The notes below the pieces were generated by a model. That model saw nothing but the letters and a program-made list of their open reading frames with translations, had not been told where the DNA came from and did no database searches. A stretch of 39,472 nt of DNA from Clostridium sp. D53t1_180928_C8. Its GTDB lineage: Bacteria > Bacillota > Clostridia > Clostridiales > Clostridiaceae. The position numbers and the translations under genes are program-made. The stretch spans positions 1 through 39,472 of the forward strand of contig NZ_JADPEL010000030.1 of assembly GCF_015667795.1 (NCBI RefSeq). The letters are read 5' to 3'. Below, piece by piece: positions 18,477 through 27,952 of this stretch. How positions within the stretch are numbered: the stretch's first letter is position 1; every line of letters begins with the position of its first letter.

Positions 18477-20982
18477 TTAAATATCTATACATTTTTCTTT
18501 CATAGACTCCACTCCTATAATTTTCTGTGTTTTCATCTATATTAACCATTAAGTCACTTGATAACACCTTATCCTTTGCAGAAACTCTGACTGTTATATC
18601 AACTGAAATCTCTTCTTCAGGACTAACTTTATCTATTCTCCAAACTAATTCACTTCCTATTTGATGTACTGCTCCCTTAGAAGCCTTTACTCCTTTAACT
18701 ATCAATCCTCTTTGTAAAACGTCTGTAACTATAACATTTTTAGCAATATCGGGTCCATTATTTCTGACCCTTATTGTATATTTAGCTTTTTCTCCAATGT
18801 CTACAAAAGATTTATTATTATCCTTTTCTGCTACTAAGTCACATACTCGTGTACTTATCTTAGTCAAAAAAACAGATCCACCTTTATAACTACTTTCACT
18901 AATTTCAATATCATTCCTTATTATAGAATCAGAATATCCCGTGATATATGCATTTAAATCATTATCTATTGCAATTGATAATGCAACATCATATCCATTT
19001 TCACCAAAACAAATGCCACTTAATAATGCTAATCTACCTTCCTTACTTACATCTAACTTAAATAAAAATGAATAAAATCCCAAATCTGAAATTATATTTT
19101 TATAATTTTCTAAAGGTAAATCCTTAGAATTTGTAAATCCAGATATATAAACATAATTATTACAATCAATCTTTATATCAGAACATACATTAATTCCATT
19201 TCCACCTAAATAGCTTCCATACAAAAGCCCTTCTTTCCCATGTTTTTTTGTATCTAACTTAATTAGAAATCCTGTTTCTTTATTAGTAGATAATTCAGTT
19301 AGAAATGCATTAATTGTTATTGGGAACTCTTTCCTTGAATTCGTAATTCCTGTTATATATGCACACTCATTAGAATCTACTGCTACTGAATATCCAATAT
19401 TTTTTCCATCTCCACCTAAATAAGTAGAATATAAAAGTCCTTCTACTCCATTTTGTTTAATATCAAATTTTATTAAAAAAGAACTTATTTCTTTTCCATA
19501 TCTGATTTTTTCATATCCATTATCGGTAATTGGAAAATCATTAGATTCAGTAACTCCAGTTATATAAACATAATCATTAGAATCTATAGCTACAGAATAA
19601 AAACTATCATTATCACTACCACCGAAATATGTTGCATATGACAAAGCTTCTTTTCCCTTAATATTAGTATTTAATTTAATTAAGAAGCCATATTTACTAT
19701 TTTCAGAAATACTTATTTTATATGCATTTTCGGTTATTGGAAACATACTATTTGATGTTGTATCTCCTACAATATAAACATTTTTATTTTTATCTAGTGC
19801 AATTGAATATATATAATCATTTCCCTTTCCACCTAGATAAGTTCCGTAACATAAACTAGTTATTCCAACCTCCTTTGTATTAACTTTTACTAAAAAACCT
19901 GTAGTTTCTCCTCCTGGATAACTAGATAGATATGATTTTTCTGTAGTTGGAAATCCCGCTGTTGAATTTGTAGTTCCTACAATATATGCTGCTCCACTAT
20001 AGTCAACAGCCACAGAAACTCCTTCATCAACTCCATTTCCTCCAAGATATGCTCCATATACTAAAGCCGCTTGCCCACTTTTTCTTGTATCTATTTTTAT
20101 AATATATGCACTATAATCTTTTTCTGAATAAATAGTTTTATATAAACTTTTTTCCGGAAAATTTTGTACACTTGTAACTCCAGTTATATAAATACACTTA
20201 TTATTATCTACAGCAATTGAATTACCTCTATCAATCATTGCAGCTGCTTTAAATGTTTCAAATAAAAATGGTACTGTTATTATTAATATTTTATGATCCT
20301 CATAATTTGAAACATTAAATTTAACTTTAAAACCATCTTCTATCTCAAAATTACATTCTATTTTCCCTTCACTAAACTCTTGAAATGCTTCTAACTTTAA
20401 TATTTTTAATAATTTATTATCTATCTTAACTAATAAATTTCCATCTTCATCTACTTTTATTTTATCTGCCCCTTCAAAATTTAGCTTTATATTATCTATA
20501 CTTTTATTAGGCTGTATAATAAAATCTAATTTTATGTTGCCTTTATTCCCATAATAAAGCAGATCTATACCCGAATAAATTTCCTTATATAATAACTTTT
20601 CATATATTGGTATATAACTCTTCCATTCTGATTTAACATTTCCCTTAAAATAATTTAACTTACAATTAAACTCATTTTCGCCTATTATTTGTGGAATTTT
20701 ATTAGAATCTTCAAAGTTGATTCTTAAAACACTTATCTTATATTCATCTAAACTATTTAATGTTGTGTTTACTATTGAATTACAATCTATTTCTTTAAAT
20801 TTATTAATTTCTTCATTACTTCTAAATGCTAAAACTAATTCTGTATCTGTAAAAAATGTTGTACATTGATTATGATTTAAAATGAATTGTACTCTTTCAT
20901 CATGTTGTCCCATATTTCTTTCAAACATTAATGGTAAACTACTTAAAACATTTGATACATTTAACTTTTCCAACTCTATCAT
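18472..20982 (-). CDS. SBBP-repeat beta-propeller protein with DUF11 domain
   Basis: This 836-residue protein has an N-terminal region (about 15-240) opening with PLMFERNMGQHDERVQFI, as in proteins that precede SBBP repeats (DUF7948-like). From about 250 to 712 there are seven repeats of about 65-70 residues, each with a YGTYLGG-like turn, a S[VI]A[VIL]D strand and a YI[TV]G.T strand. A seven-bladed beta-propeller is therefore likely. A DUF11 Ig-like domain follows (about 715-805, NNGPDIAKNVIVTDVL). There is no signal peptide, transmembrane helix or LPXTG anchor, which is odd because DUF11 is usually extracellular. AAAGGG sits directly against the ATG at 20982, and a TTG three codons later is better spaced. 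It is a single gene between terminators. The role is unknown; a spore or cell-envelope structural protein is possible. Confidence 0.85.
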   Translation of the reverse strand: MIELEKLNVSNVLSSLPLMFERNMGQHDERVQFILNHNQCTTFFTDTELVLAFRSNEEINKFKEIDCNSIVNTTLNSLDEYKISVLRINFEDSNKIPQIIGENEFNCKLNYFKGNVKSEWKSYIPIYEKLLYKEIYSGIDLLYYGNKGNIKLDFIIQPNKSIDNIKLNFEGADKIKVDEDGNLLVKIDNKLLKILKLEAFQEFSEGKIECNFEIEDGFKVKFNVSNYEDHKILIITVPFLFETFKAAAMIDRGNSIAVDNNKCIYITGVTSVQNFPEKSLYKTIYSEKDYSAYIIKIDTRKSGQAALVYGAYLGGNGVDEGVSVAVDYSGAAYIVGTTNSTAGFPTTEKSYLSSYPGGETTGFLVKVNTKEVGITSLCYGTYLGGKGNDYIYSIALDKNKNVYIVGDTTSNSMFPITENAYKISISENSKYGFLIKLNTNIKGKEALSYATYFGGSDNDSFYSVAIDSNDYVYITGVTESNDFPITDNGYEKIRYGKEISSFLIKFDIKQNGVEGLLYSTYLGGDGKNIGYSVAVDSNECAYITGITNSRKEFPITINAFLTELSTNKETGFLIKLDTKKHGKEGLLYGSYLGGNGINVCSDIKIDCNNYVYISGFTNSKDLPLENYKNIISDLGFYSFLFKLDVSKEGRLALLSGICFGENGYDVALSIAIDNDLNAYITGYSDSIIRNDIEISESSYKGGSVFLTKISTRVCDLVAEKDNNKSFVDIGEKAKYTIRVRNNGPDIAKNVIVTDVLQRGLIVKGVKASKGAVHQIGSELVWRIDKVSPEEEISVDITVRVSAKDKVLSSDLMVNIDENTENYRSGVYERKMYRYLI

Positions 20983-21054
20983 CCCTTTAATACTATTTTT
21001 AATATATATTAAAGTATGTTTATCAAAATTGAATTATCACTATATTTAAATAAT

Positions 21055-21095
21055 AAGTAAAAGGAAACTAACATTAAGCTAGTTTCCTTTTACTT
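21055..21095 (-). terminator. Terminator of oleate hydratase
   Basis: AAGTAAAAGGAAACTA pairs perfectly with TAGTTTCCTTTTACTT around a 9-nt loop. It ends a few bases after the oleate hydratase stop. Confidence 0.88.
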
Positions 21096-21098
21096 ACT

Positions 21099-22868
21099 TT
21101 ATATTAATTTATATCTTTCTAATAGTTCTTCAATTACAGTTCCATGAATTTCCTTAAACAATTTCTTTTCTACAAACTTAGCTTTTAAAGGTAATTTAAT
21201 ATCTGTCAACTTTTTACCATCCATCATTTTAGAAGTAGAATCTAATAATACTCTTATATCATAGCAAGAATTAAATACTTCTGGAACCCCACGATCAACA
21301 TCTAATAATGTATATACGGCTTCCATAGCTGTTCTTACAGAATATTCAGTTGTAAATACTGTATCACGAACTGTATCTGCAAATTGTCCTAAGAATGCAA
21401 AATTAACACAACCTTCTGGTACAACCTTTGGCCTATCACCAGCTGTTCTTGGCATAAAGAATGCTGTTATATATGGCATCATACAAGGAATAGCTCTAGC
21501 AGAATTCTTAGCCATATCTGGAATTTCATCTACTGGAACTCCTAAGTGATATAACCATTCTTGAGTAATTTCATATCCTGTACATTCCTTCATTGGCTTC
21601 TTAATAAAATCACCTGGAACATCTGTAAATAAACCATAAACCCAAACAACTAATTGGTTACCAGGTTGTGATTTAAAGTGTGGTTGACGGTTTAATGTAT
21701 AACTCATTAACCAAGAAGAATCTTTTGCAGTTATTATTCCACCAGTAACTACTTTTCCACTAAAAGGATTACGTTTGCATACTTTTTCAATATATGGAGG
21801 TATTCTATCATCTAGAGTTGTAACTGTTGCTGATTCCCAATTAGTAGCTTTAACGTTTGTACAGAACTTATCTGGATGTCCAAAGTCTTTATCTTGAGCA
21901 GCAATGTTTCTCCATAGCCTCCAGCAACCACCTTCTTCCGTATTTAAAACCGGAACTGTGTCATGGTCTCCTAATGTAGCATTTTCTGTACAACTTCCAT
22001 TTGTAACAAAGACTAAATCATCTTCTACTAAATCAATAGTTTCTTCTTTCCCATCATGAATACAAACAATTTGTTTTGCTATTTTTTTCTTTCCTTCTTT
22101 TTCAAATATTACATTAGTAACTTGTGTATTATATTGAAAATTAACTCCATGTGATTCCAAATATTTAACCATTGGTAATATTAAAGACTCATATTGATTG
22201 TATTTAGTAAACTTTAATGCAGAAAAGTCTGGAAGTCCTCCAATATGATGAATAAACCTTTGAATATAAAGCTTCATTTCTAAAGCACTATGCCATTCTT
22301 CAAAGGCAAACATAGTTCTCCAATATAACCAGAAGTTTGATTCATAAAATTCTTCTGTAAATACATCTTCAATTTTTTTATCATATAAATCTTCATCCTT
22401 AGTGAAGAATAATTTTACTATTTCCATAGCTGCTTTATCTGATAATCCAAACTTACCATCTGTATGAGCATCTTCACCCCTGTTTACTGTAGCTCTCATT
22501 AAAGAGTAATTTGGATCTTTCTTATTTAACCAATAATACTCATCTAACACAGACACACCTTCAGTTTCTAATGATGGAATTGACCTAAATAAATCCCATA
22601 AACATTCAAAATGATTTTCCATCTCACGTCCACCACGAATTATAAATCCCTTTGTTGGATCATTAATTCCATCACAAGCTCCACCAGAAATATTCATTTC
22701 TTCTAATATATGAATATGTTCTCCTTTCATTTGTCCATCACGAACTAAAAAACATGCTGCAGCCAAAGATGCAAGACCTGCCCCTACTAAATAAGCTGAT
22801 TTTCTATCTACATTTGCTGGTTTTTGTGGGCGAGCAAATGCTTCATAATTACCATTACTATAATACAT
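21099..22868 (-). CDS. ohyA: Oleate hydratase (MCRA family)
   Basis: This 589-residue FAD protein adds water to the cis-9 double bond of oleate and related unsaturated fatty acids, giving 10-hydroxystearate. It is associated with detoxifying host or dietary fatty acids. The sequence starts MYYSNGNYEAFARPQKPANV and has the FAD-binding GAGLASLAAACFLVRDG segment (30-46). Conserved MCRA blocks include EEMNISGGACDG, FIIRGGREMENHFECLWDLF, FVTNGSC and FAFLGQFADTVRDTVFTTEYSVR. The length is normal. The ATG at 22868 has GGAGGAAGAGG upstream. A TetR-type gene lies 180 bp upstream on the same strand, and dyads with GACA/TGTC ends lie between them. Confidence 0.96.
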   Translation of the reverse strand: MYYSNGNYEAFARPQKPANVDRKSAYLVGAGLASLAAACFLVRDGQMKGEHIHILEEMNISGGACDGINDPTKGFIIRGGREMENHFECLWDLFRSIPSLETEGVSVLDEYYWLNKKDPNYSLMRATVNRGEDAHTDGKFGLSDKAAMEIVKLFFTKDEDLYDKKIEDVFTEEFYESNFWLYWRTMFAFEEWHSALEMKLYIQRFIHHIGGLPDFSALKFTKYNQYESLILPMVKYLESHGVNFQYNTQVTNVIFEKEGKKKIAKQIVCIHDGKEETIDLVEDDLVFVTNGSCTENATLGDHDTVPVLNTEEGGCWRLWRNIAAQDKDFGHPDKFCTNVKATNWESATVTTLDDRIPPYIEKVCKRNPFSGKVVTGGIITAKDSSWLMSYTLNRQPHFKSQPGNQLVVWVYGLFTDVPGDFIKKPMKECTGYEITQEWLYHLGVPVDEIPDMAKNSARAIPCMMPYITAFFMPRTAGDRPKVVPEGCVNFAFLGQFADTVRDTVFTTEYSVRTAMEAVYTLLDVDRGVPEVFNSCYDIRVLLDSTSKMMDGKKLTDIKLPLKAKFVEKKLFKEIHGTVIEELLERYKLI

Positions 22869-22947
22869 GCCTCTTCCTCCTCTTATATAAAAACATTTTT
22901 TTCACTTTATATATTTATAGTATTACTTTCTTATTTTGCCTTCTATA

Positions 22948-22967
22948 GACAAAATCATACTTATGTC
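22948..22967. promoter_or_regulatory. Imperfect dyad upstream of ohyA, candidate TetR operator
   Basis: GACAAAATCATACTTATGTC matches its own complement at 14 of 20 positions. The ends and length equal those of the perfect palindrome at 23006-23025. It lies about 80 bp before the ohyA start. Confidence 0.4.
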
Positions 22968-23005
22968 CTATTTTTAAACAAACTGATAAAATTGTAAAAA
23001 AATAA

Positions 23006-23025
23006 GACAAACTTTAAAGTTTGTC
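23006..23025. terminator. Perfect 20-bp palindrome after the TetR gene: terminator, possibly also an operator
   Basis: GACAAACTTTAAAGTTTGTC is fully palindromic. In the minus-strand mRNA it is followed by TTATTTTTTT, so it can end the tetR-type transcript. The same GACAAA start and TGTC end recur in the dyad 39 bp nearer ohyA, so a second role as a TetR binding site is possible. Confidence 0.8.
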
Positions 23026-23048
23026 CAAAATTTATAATCAAGTTTTAT

Positions 23049-23624
23049 TTATGACTTAATATTATGTCTGTTAGTTCTATATCTTTCTAAGGCAGTTTCA
23101 ATATTTCCTGAAACTAACGTGTTTAACCTTTCAATTATATCCTTTGGATTTTCCTTCATACCTTTTCTTATCCATTCAATAACTAAACCTACAAATGCAA
23201 ATTTATAAAAATCTGCAATAAATGACTTATCTTTTTCTCTAACAGACATTCCTTTTGATTTTTCTTCAATTACTCCTAAAAGTAAATAATAAGTTTCATT
23301 ATATAAATATCTTTCTAAATATTCTCTACTTACAGAATTATAAGTATTTAATACAAAAATCTTATTTTCTAAAATATATTCAAAAATTTCATAAAATCCA
23401 TCTTGCCAGGTATCATATGTTTTCTTATCACCTAAAGCTCTTGTAGCTTCATTAGTATAAATCCATTCTAACAAATCATATATATCCTTAAAATGATAAT
23501 AAAACGTTTGGCGATTCACTTCGCAGTCTTCTGTTATATCTGAAATTTTTATTTTATCTAGGGATTTTTGTGATAATAATTTTTTTAAAGATGCAGCAAA
23601 TGCTTTTTTAGTTTTCTGTGCCAT
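23049..23624 (-). CDS. TetR/AcrR-family regulator (DhaS-like C-terminal domain)
   Basis: This 191-residue DNA-binding protein has an N-terminal helix-turn-helix, KIKISDITEDCEVNRQTFYYHFKDIYDLLEWIY (about 22-55), of TetR type. The rest is helical and resembles the TetR_C_8/DhaS-like group. The ATG at 23624 has AAGGGTG upstream and an extended -10 promoter (TGATATAAT) about 45 bp away. It is encoded just upstream of oleate hydratase, in the same direction but behind its own terminator. It is the natural candidate regulator of ohyA, perhaps sensing unsaturated fatty acids; that role is inferred from position only. Confidence 0.85.
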   Translation of the reverse strand: MAQKTKKAFAASLKKLLSQKSLDKIKISDITEDCEVNRQTFYYHFKDIYDLLEWIYTNEATRALGDKKTYDTWQDGFYEIFEYILENKIFVLNTYNSVSREYLERYLYNETYYLLLGVIEEKSKGMSVREKDKSFIADFYKFAFVGLVIEWIRKGMKENPKDIIERLNTLVSGNIETALERYRTNRHNIKS

Positions 23625-23662
23625 ATAACTTCACCCTTCCAATACCAACTTTGTTATCAATC

Positions 23663-23671
23663 ATTATATCA
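23663..23671 (-). promoter_or_regulatory. Extended -10 promoter of the TetR-type gene
   Basis: TGATATAAT is a perfect extended -10 box, about 40 bp before the start codon. No good -35 box is visible. Confidence 0.5.
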
Positions 23672-23749
23672 TCTACAACTTTCCTTATCTATTGAAATTT
23701 AAAATAGTAATTTTAAATTTATAAATTTTCTATACTTAACTTTAACGAA

Positions 23750-23796
23750 AAAGACCTAATATATTCAGTGAATTACCACCAAATTATTAGGTCTTT
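23750..23796 (-). terminator. Terminator of the dlt operon
   Basis: AAAGACCTAATA pairs with TATTAGGTCTTT around a 23-nt loop, and the following bases are TT. It lies 27 bp after the dltC stop. Confidence 0.85.
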
Positions 23797-23822
23797 CTTT
23801 AATTTATTATATATTAAAATTA

Positions 23823-24068
23823 TTATAATCTTTTACTCAAATATAAAACTAAATTATTAGTTGTTGCCATATCTATTCTTTCTAAATCAGTTGGTTGAAG
23901 CTTTAATCCAAAACTTTCTTCAATCTTAACTAATACTTCTATTATTCCTAATGAATCTAAAAGCCCTGATTCAAACAAATCTAAATCTAAGTCTTCTCTT
24001 ATTTCATCAGTACCTGTTACTTCTTCAAATATATCTAACACCTTTTCTAATATAACTTTATTATCCAT
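23823..24068 (-). CDS. dltC: D-alanyl carrier protein
   Basis: This 81-residue acyl-carrier-type protein carries D-alanine on a phosphopantetheine arm from DltA to the membrane machinery. The attachment serine is S39 in GLLDSLG. The helical acidic make-up and length are normal. The ATG at 24068 has AGGAGG upstream. It is the last gene of the dlt operon, 17 nt after dltB. Confidence 0.96.
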   Translation of the reverse strand: MDNKVILEKVLDIFEEVTGTDEIREDLDLDLFESGLLDSLGIIEVLVKIEESFGLKLQPTDLERIDMATTNNLVLYLSKRL

Positions 24069-24085
24069 ATTAAATTCCTCCTAAA

Positions 24086-25240
24086 TTATCTAAATAAATA
24101 TCCTGAAAACAATAGCAAACCAAAGCATGCTACATTAAAGTTAATAATAATCTGTACTCTTTGAAACCACTTTTCCTTTTTATGCTTCTTATAAAATTTT
24201 GATTTTCTTTGATATATATCAGTTAATACTAATACTATTCCTTGATACAAACCATAAATTACATAAAACAATTCAAATCCATGCCATAGCCCCATAATTA
24301 GCATTGTTATCATTTGTGCAAAATGTGAAGCCCTAAATCTATTTTTAAATCTTTTTTTTCTAACTGAATCTAATAGTATTCTTGAATATAAAAAATCTCC
24401 AAACCATTTTGAAAGAGAAATATGCCATCTTGTCCAAAATTCTTTCATATCTTTACTTATAAATGGCTTATTAAAGTTTTCTGGAGCCTTTACCCCTAAA
24501 ATATAGCTTGTTCCTATTGCAAAGTAACTATATCCAGCAAAATCAAAGAAAAGATATAAACTATAGGCATACATATAGCTTAAAGAGTTTAAAAATGTAA
24601 TTTTATCTGGAATTAAATCCATCCAAAAAGTACTTATTAAATATGCTATAACAAATTTATATCCAATTCCCATTACTATTTTTGATATTCCTGTTGCAAC
24701 ATATTCTTCTAGATATACTTTCTTATCTATAGCCATATTTACATCTTCATCAAACCTTCTTGATCTATCAATCGGCCCTGTACTTAATGTAGGAAAAAAC
24801 ATTAAAAAGTATAGTAAATCAATAAACTTAATTTCTGTTATTATTCCATCATATATTTCTATAATCATCTGAATAACTCTAAAATTTAAATATGATAAAC
24901 CTACAAATCCTATTGCTCCTATTGGCATTATACTAGTAATTTTCAATATTAATACTGGCGCCATGCTTAGCACTAAAAAAATCTTATATATTATTTTAGA
25001 ATCAGTTTTACGTCTAACCCTTAAATAAATCATTATTAATAGTATTTCTGCAATAATAAATGTAATAAATAAATATATACTATTACCTCTAGTTCCTATA
25101 ATTATCAGCGCCATAAAAAATGAAATAATTAAACCGTAATATTTTATTTTTTTACCTAAGCATCCTAAAATTATAGCAGGGATAAAAGAAAGTAATAGAA
25201 TATATAAATAAAGGTAACTTCCATACTGCGTTAACTCCAT
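24086..25240 (-). CDS. dltB: D-alanyl transfer membrane protein, MBOAT family
   Basis: This 384-residue multispanning protein passes D-alanine from DltC across the membrane towards teichoic acids. MBOAT hallmarks are visible: FFPTLSTGPIDRSRRF, NFNKPFISKDMKEFWTRWHISLSKWFGDFLYSRI, and the active-site histidine in MGLWHGFELFYVIYG. Its ATG overlaps the dltA stop by one base (TAATG), so translation is coupled. The length is normal. Confidence 0.96.
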   Translation of the reverse strand: MELTQYGSYLYLYILLLSFIPAIILGCLGKKIKYYGLIISFFMALIIIGTRGNSIYLFITFIIAEILLIMIYLRVRRKTDSKIIYKIFLVLSMAPVLILKITSIMPIGAIGFVGLSYLNFRVIQMIIEIYDGIITEIKFIDLLYFLMFFPTLSTGPIDRSRRFDEDVNMAIDKKVYLEEYVATGISKIVMGIGYKFVIAYLISTFWMDLIPDKITFLNSLSYMYAYSLYLFFDFAGYSYFAIGTSYILGVKAPENFNKPFISKDMKEFWTRWHISLSKWFGDFLYSRILLDSVRKKRFKNRFRASHFAQMITMLIMGLWHGFELFYVIYGLYQGIVLVLTDIYQRKSKFYKKHKKEKWFQRVQIIINFNVACFGLLLFSGYLFR

Positions 25241-26754
25241 TATTTTATGTCCTCCATTAATGCTTTTCTATCAATTTTCCCATTTATATTTATCGGAAAT
25301 TCATCTATAGTCTTTATATTTCTTGGAATCATATATGCGGGAATATAATCCTTTAATTTATTCTTTATAGCTATTGAATTTTTTAAACTACTTAATCCAT
25401 TAGATTTTTTTAATGTTATAAAAGCAACTAAATGTGATATTTTTTCATCTTTATAAACTGGTAAAACTACAGCATTATTAACATTATCAATCTTTCTTAA
25501 ATTATTTTCTATATCCTCTAGCTCTATTCTAAAGCCATTAAGCTTTATTTGAAAATCCTTTCTTCCACAATAATAAATAACACCCTTATTATAATAAGTT
25601 AAATCTCCAGTTCTATACCCTCTTATTATTTCTCCATTAATAACTTCATCGAAGAAAACTTCATTTGTCTTTGATTCATTATTAAAGTATCCTTTACTTA
25701 TACTCTTGCTTATTGCTATCAGCTCACCTTTTTCCCCATCTTCAACTTCATTTCCATTTTCATTAACAATTTTCAATACTCCATTTTCTAATGGATATCC
25801 AATTGGAATTGATTTTTCATCAATTATCATTTCATCTGTTATATCTATAGCTGTTAACAAAACAGTCCCTTCCGTTGGTCCATACCCATTGATAATTCTT
25901 ACACCTGGAAATCTCTTTTTTAATTCAACTACTAATTTTTTAGTTAGAACCTCTCCTGCAAAAAAGAATGTATCAACTTTTGGCATTAATTTATTATTAA
26001 ATGAATTATCCTTAATACACATCTCTGCTAAGGCAGGAGTTGTAACCCATGTTTTAATATTAGACTCATTTAATGCCTTAAATAATACTTTAAAATCTTC
26101 TAGTGTCTTCTTTGATAAACTATATAGGGTTTTTCCATTAATAAGACCTATATATATAGGAATTACAGAAACATCAAAAGAATATGATACCTGATTCATT
26201 ATTACATCATTATTTGTATCAATATTTAAATACCCAGCAAACCAACTAATAAATGAATTTAAATTATTAGCAGATATTTGTACTCCCTTTGGTTTTCCAG
26301 TACTTCCTGACGTAAATAATATATATGCGTTTTCATTATCTTTAACCCAAAATTTTCTATCTATTATATTTCCACCATATTTATTTATAATTTTCTCTAT
26401 CTCATTTTTACTGTAACAATTGTTATCTCCTAAATCTACTTCTGTAAAATTTATTACTATTTTAGCTTTAACTTCTTTAACTATATCTTTTACTCTTTCC
26501 TTAGGAAATGTAACATCTAAAGGTATGTAAGCTCGTCCCGATTTTAGTGCTGCTAACATTAATATAATAATTAAATTATCCTTATTACCATATATAACTA
26601 TTGGAGTCCTATCTTCGTTATAATTATCTAGAAAATATTTTGCCATTGCATTTGATTTTTCTTCTAACTCTGTATATGTTAAATCTTCACCATCACATCT
26701 AATTGCTATACGATTTTCACTTGCATAACTTCGAACCTTTTCTAGTACTTCCAT
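25240..26754 (-). CDS. dltA: D-alanine--D-alanyl carrier protein ligase
   Basis: This 504-residue adenylating enzyme activates D-alanine with ATP and loads it on DltC in the cytoplasm. Adenylation motifs include FTSGSTGKPKG, the GYGPTEGTV loop, YRTGDL, and the C-terminal lysine region NINGKIDRKAL. The start is placed at ATG 26754, one base after the dltD stop and 7 nt after AAAGGAG. An in-frame upstream extension of 12 codons overlaps dltD and has no ribosome-binding site, so it is not used. Confidence 0.96.
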   Translation of the reverse strand: MEVLEKVRSYASENRIAIRCDGEDLTYTELEEKSNAMAKYFLDNYNEDRTPIVIYGNKDNLIIILMLAALKSGRAYIPLDVTFPKERVKDIVKEVKAKIVINFTEVDLGDNNCYSKNEIEKIINKYGGNIIDRKFWVKDNENAYILFTSGSTGKPKGVQISANNLNSFISWFAGYLNIDTNNDVIMNQVSYSFDVSVIPIYIGLINGKTLYSLSKKTLEDFKVLFKALNESNIKTWVTTPALAEMCIKDNSFNNKLMPKVDTFFFAGEVLTKKLVVELKKRFPGVRIINGYGPTEGTVLLTAIDITDEMIIDEKSIPIGYPLENGVLKIVNENGNEVEDGEKGELIAISKSISKGYFNNESKTNEVFFDEVINGEIIRGYRTGDLTYYNKGVIYYCGRKDFQIKLNGFRIELEDIENNLRKIDNVNNAVVLPVYKDEKISHLVAFITLKKSNGLSSLKNSIAIKNKLKDYIPAYMIPRNIKTIDEFPININGKIDRKALMEDIK

Positions 26755-26755
26755 T

Positions 26756-27940
26756 TTATTCTCCTTTAAAATATTCTGATAGTTTTTCACTTACATCTAG
26801 CCAGCCTGTCCACCCTAAATGCATTGTATCTATTAAATAATATTTTTCATATTCTTTTTCTTGTAAATTTAATACAGAATATCCCCTTTCCTCTGCAATA
26901 CTTTGAAGTTTATTATAAAATTCAACCCGTTCTTCCTTAGATATTCCTAAATAATCATAATACCAACCGTTTGCATTCATTAATATTACATATGGCTTAA
27001 CCCCTAAGTCATCACATACATCAAAGAAGAAGTTATAATCATCAAACTCTTTTGATCCCATTAAATTTATATCTTTATCTCTATCTTTATATACTTTTTT
27101 ATTGTTCCTTAAATTTTTATTATAAAATTTATCTTCAACATTAAATGGATTTTCATTAGTCACTTTCGAGCTTGCCTCTTTAAAAGCCTTTTCATATTCT
27201 TCATTAAAATCAATTGTCTTAATATTTTTCTTCGTCTTATGTTTAAGCCCTATTAACTCTTTATATGTTTTTAACTTGTCCCTAGTATCAGCCAATTCTA
27301 ATTTTAATTTAAAATATGGTAGTGTTATATAATATAGTCCCTTATTAATAATATTCTTACTCAAATATAAATCTGCAAATATTTTTTCTTCCTTAAAACT
27401 ATTTCCTGTAAGTTGCTTTATACGATTAGCTGCATATTCCTTATTTGCTTTCGATATTTTATCATTATTCATAAATTTGTAAAACTGTACATCTGAAAAA
27501 ACTGATTGAAACTGTTCATCCATTAACCCCTCTGTTTTATTGAACCATTGTAATGAAACTATTATAGCCAGTTTACTTTCAGAATCAATTTTACCACTTG
27601 ATCCAATTCTAATAGCTTGATTTAAATCCTGCATATGTGCTACACCATAAATACTTACATCATAATTCGAGTCATTAAATGGAAACATATTTACTGGATT
27701 TCCTGGCACTTGTCGTCCTAACTCTGAAGAGCCTAATAACAGTAAATCATCCTCTCCTGCAAAATAGTCTAAAAGATTAACTCCAGTATCTCTTGCTTTA
27801 TTATTATAAGAATGCTTTAAGATTGTTAAATCTTTTTTAGCTAATAACTTATCTATTCTCCTATTTAAAGTAAATTTAAATAAGATACTAAATAAAATTA
27901 CAACTAATATAGGTATGAATGTATATCCTATTTTTTTCAT
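26756..27940 (-). CDS. dltD: DltD, teichoic acid D-alanylation protein
   Basis: This 394-residue protein has one N-terminal membrane anchor (about 5-23) and an extracellular SGNH-hydrolase-like domain. The serine block is LLLLGSSELGRQVPG (around S71-S72), and the Asp/His pair is in LIDTMHLGWTGW near the C-terminus. DltD helps transfer D-alanine to teichoic acid outside the cell. The ATG at 27940 has GGGGGG upstream. It precedes dltA, giving the order dltX-D-A-B-C rather than the Bacillus order X-A-B-C-D. Confidence 0.94.
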   Translation of the reverse strand: MKKIGYTFIPILVVILFSILFKFTLNRRIDKLLAKKDLTILKHSYNNKARDTGVNLLDYFAGEDDLLLLGSSELGRQVPGNPVNMFPFNDSNYDVSIYGVAHMQDLNQAIRIGSSGKIDSESKLAIIVSLQWFNKTEGLMDEQFQSVFSDVQFYKFMNNDKISKANKEYAANRIKQLTGNSFKEEKIFADLYLSKNIINKGLYYITLPYFKLKLELADTRDKLKTYKELIGLKHKTKKNIKTIDFNEEYEKAFKEASSKVTNENPFNVEDKFYNKNLRNNKKVYKDRDKDINLMGSKEFDDYNFFFDVCDDLGVKPYVILMNANGWYYDYLGISKEERVEFYNKLQSIAEERGYSVLNLQEKEYEKYYLIDTMHLGWTGWLDVSEKLSEYFKGE

Positions 27941-27952
27941 ATTTACCCCCCA

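Noticed and set aside
25706-26194. A 162-codon open frame on the plus strand
   Set aside because: It is antisense to dltA, is rich in Ser/Ile/Phe as expected for a shadow of an AT-rich gene, and has no recognisable motif.
26755-26790. A 12-codon N-terminal extension of DltA overlapping dltD
   Set aside because: AAAGGAG lies just before ATG 26754, and the extension has no ribosome-binding site of its own.
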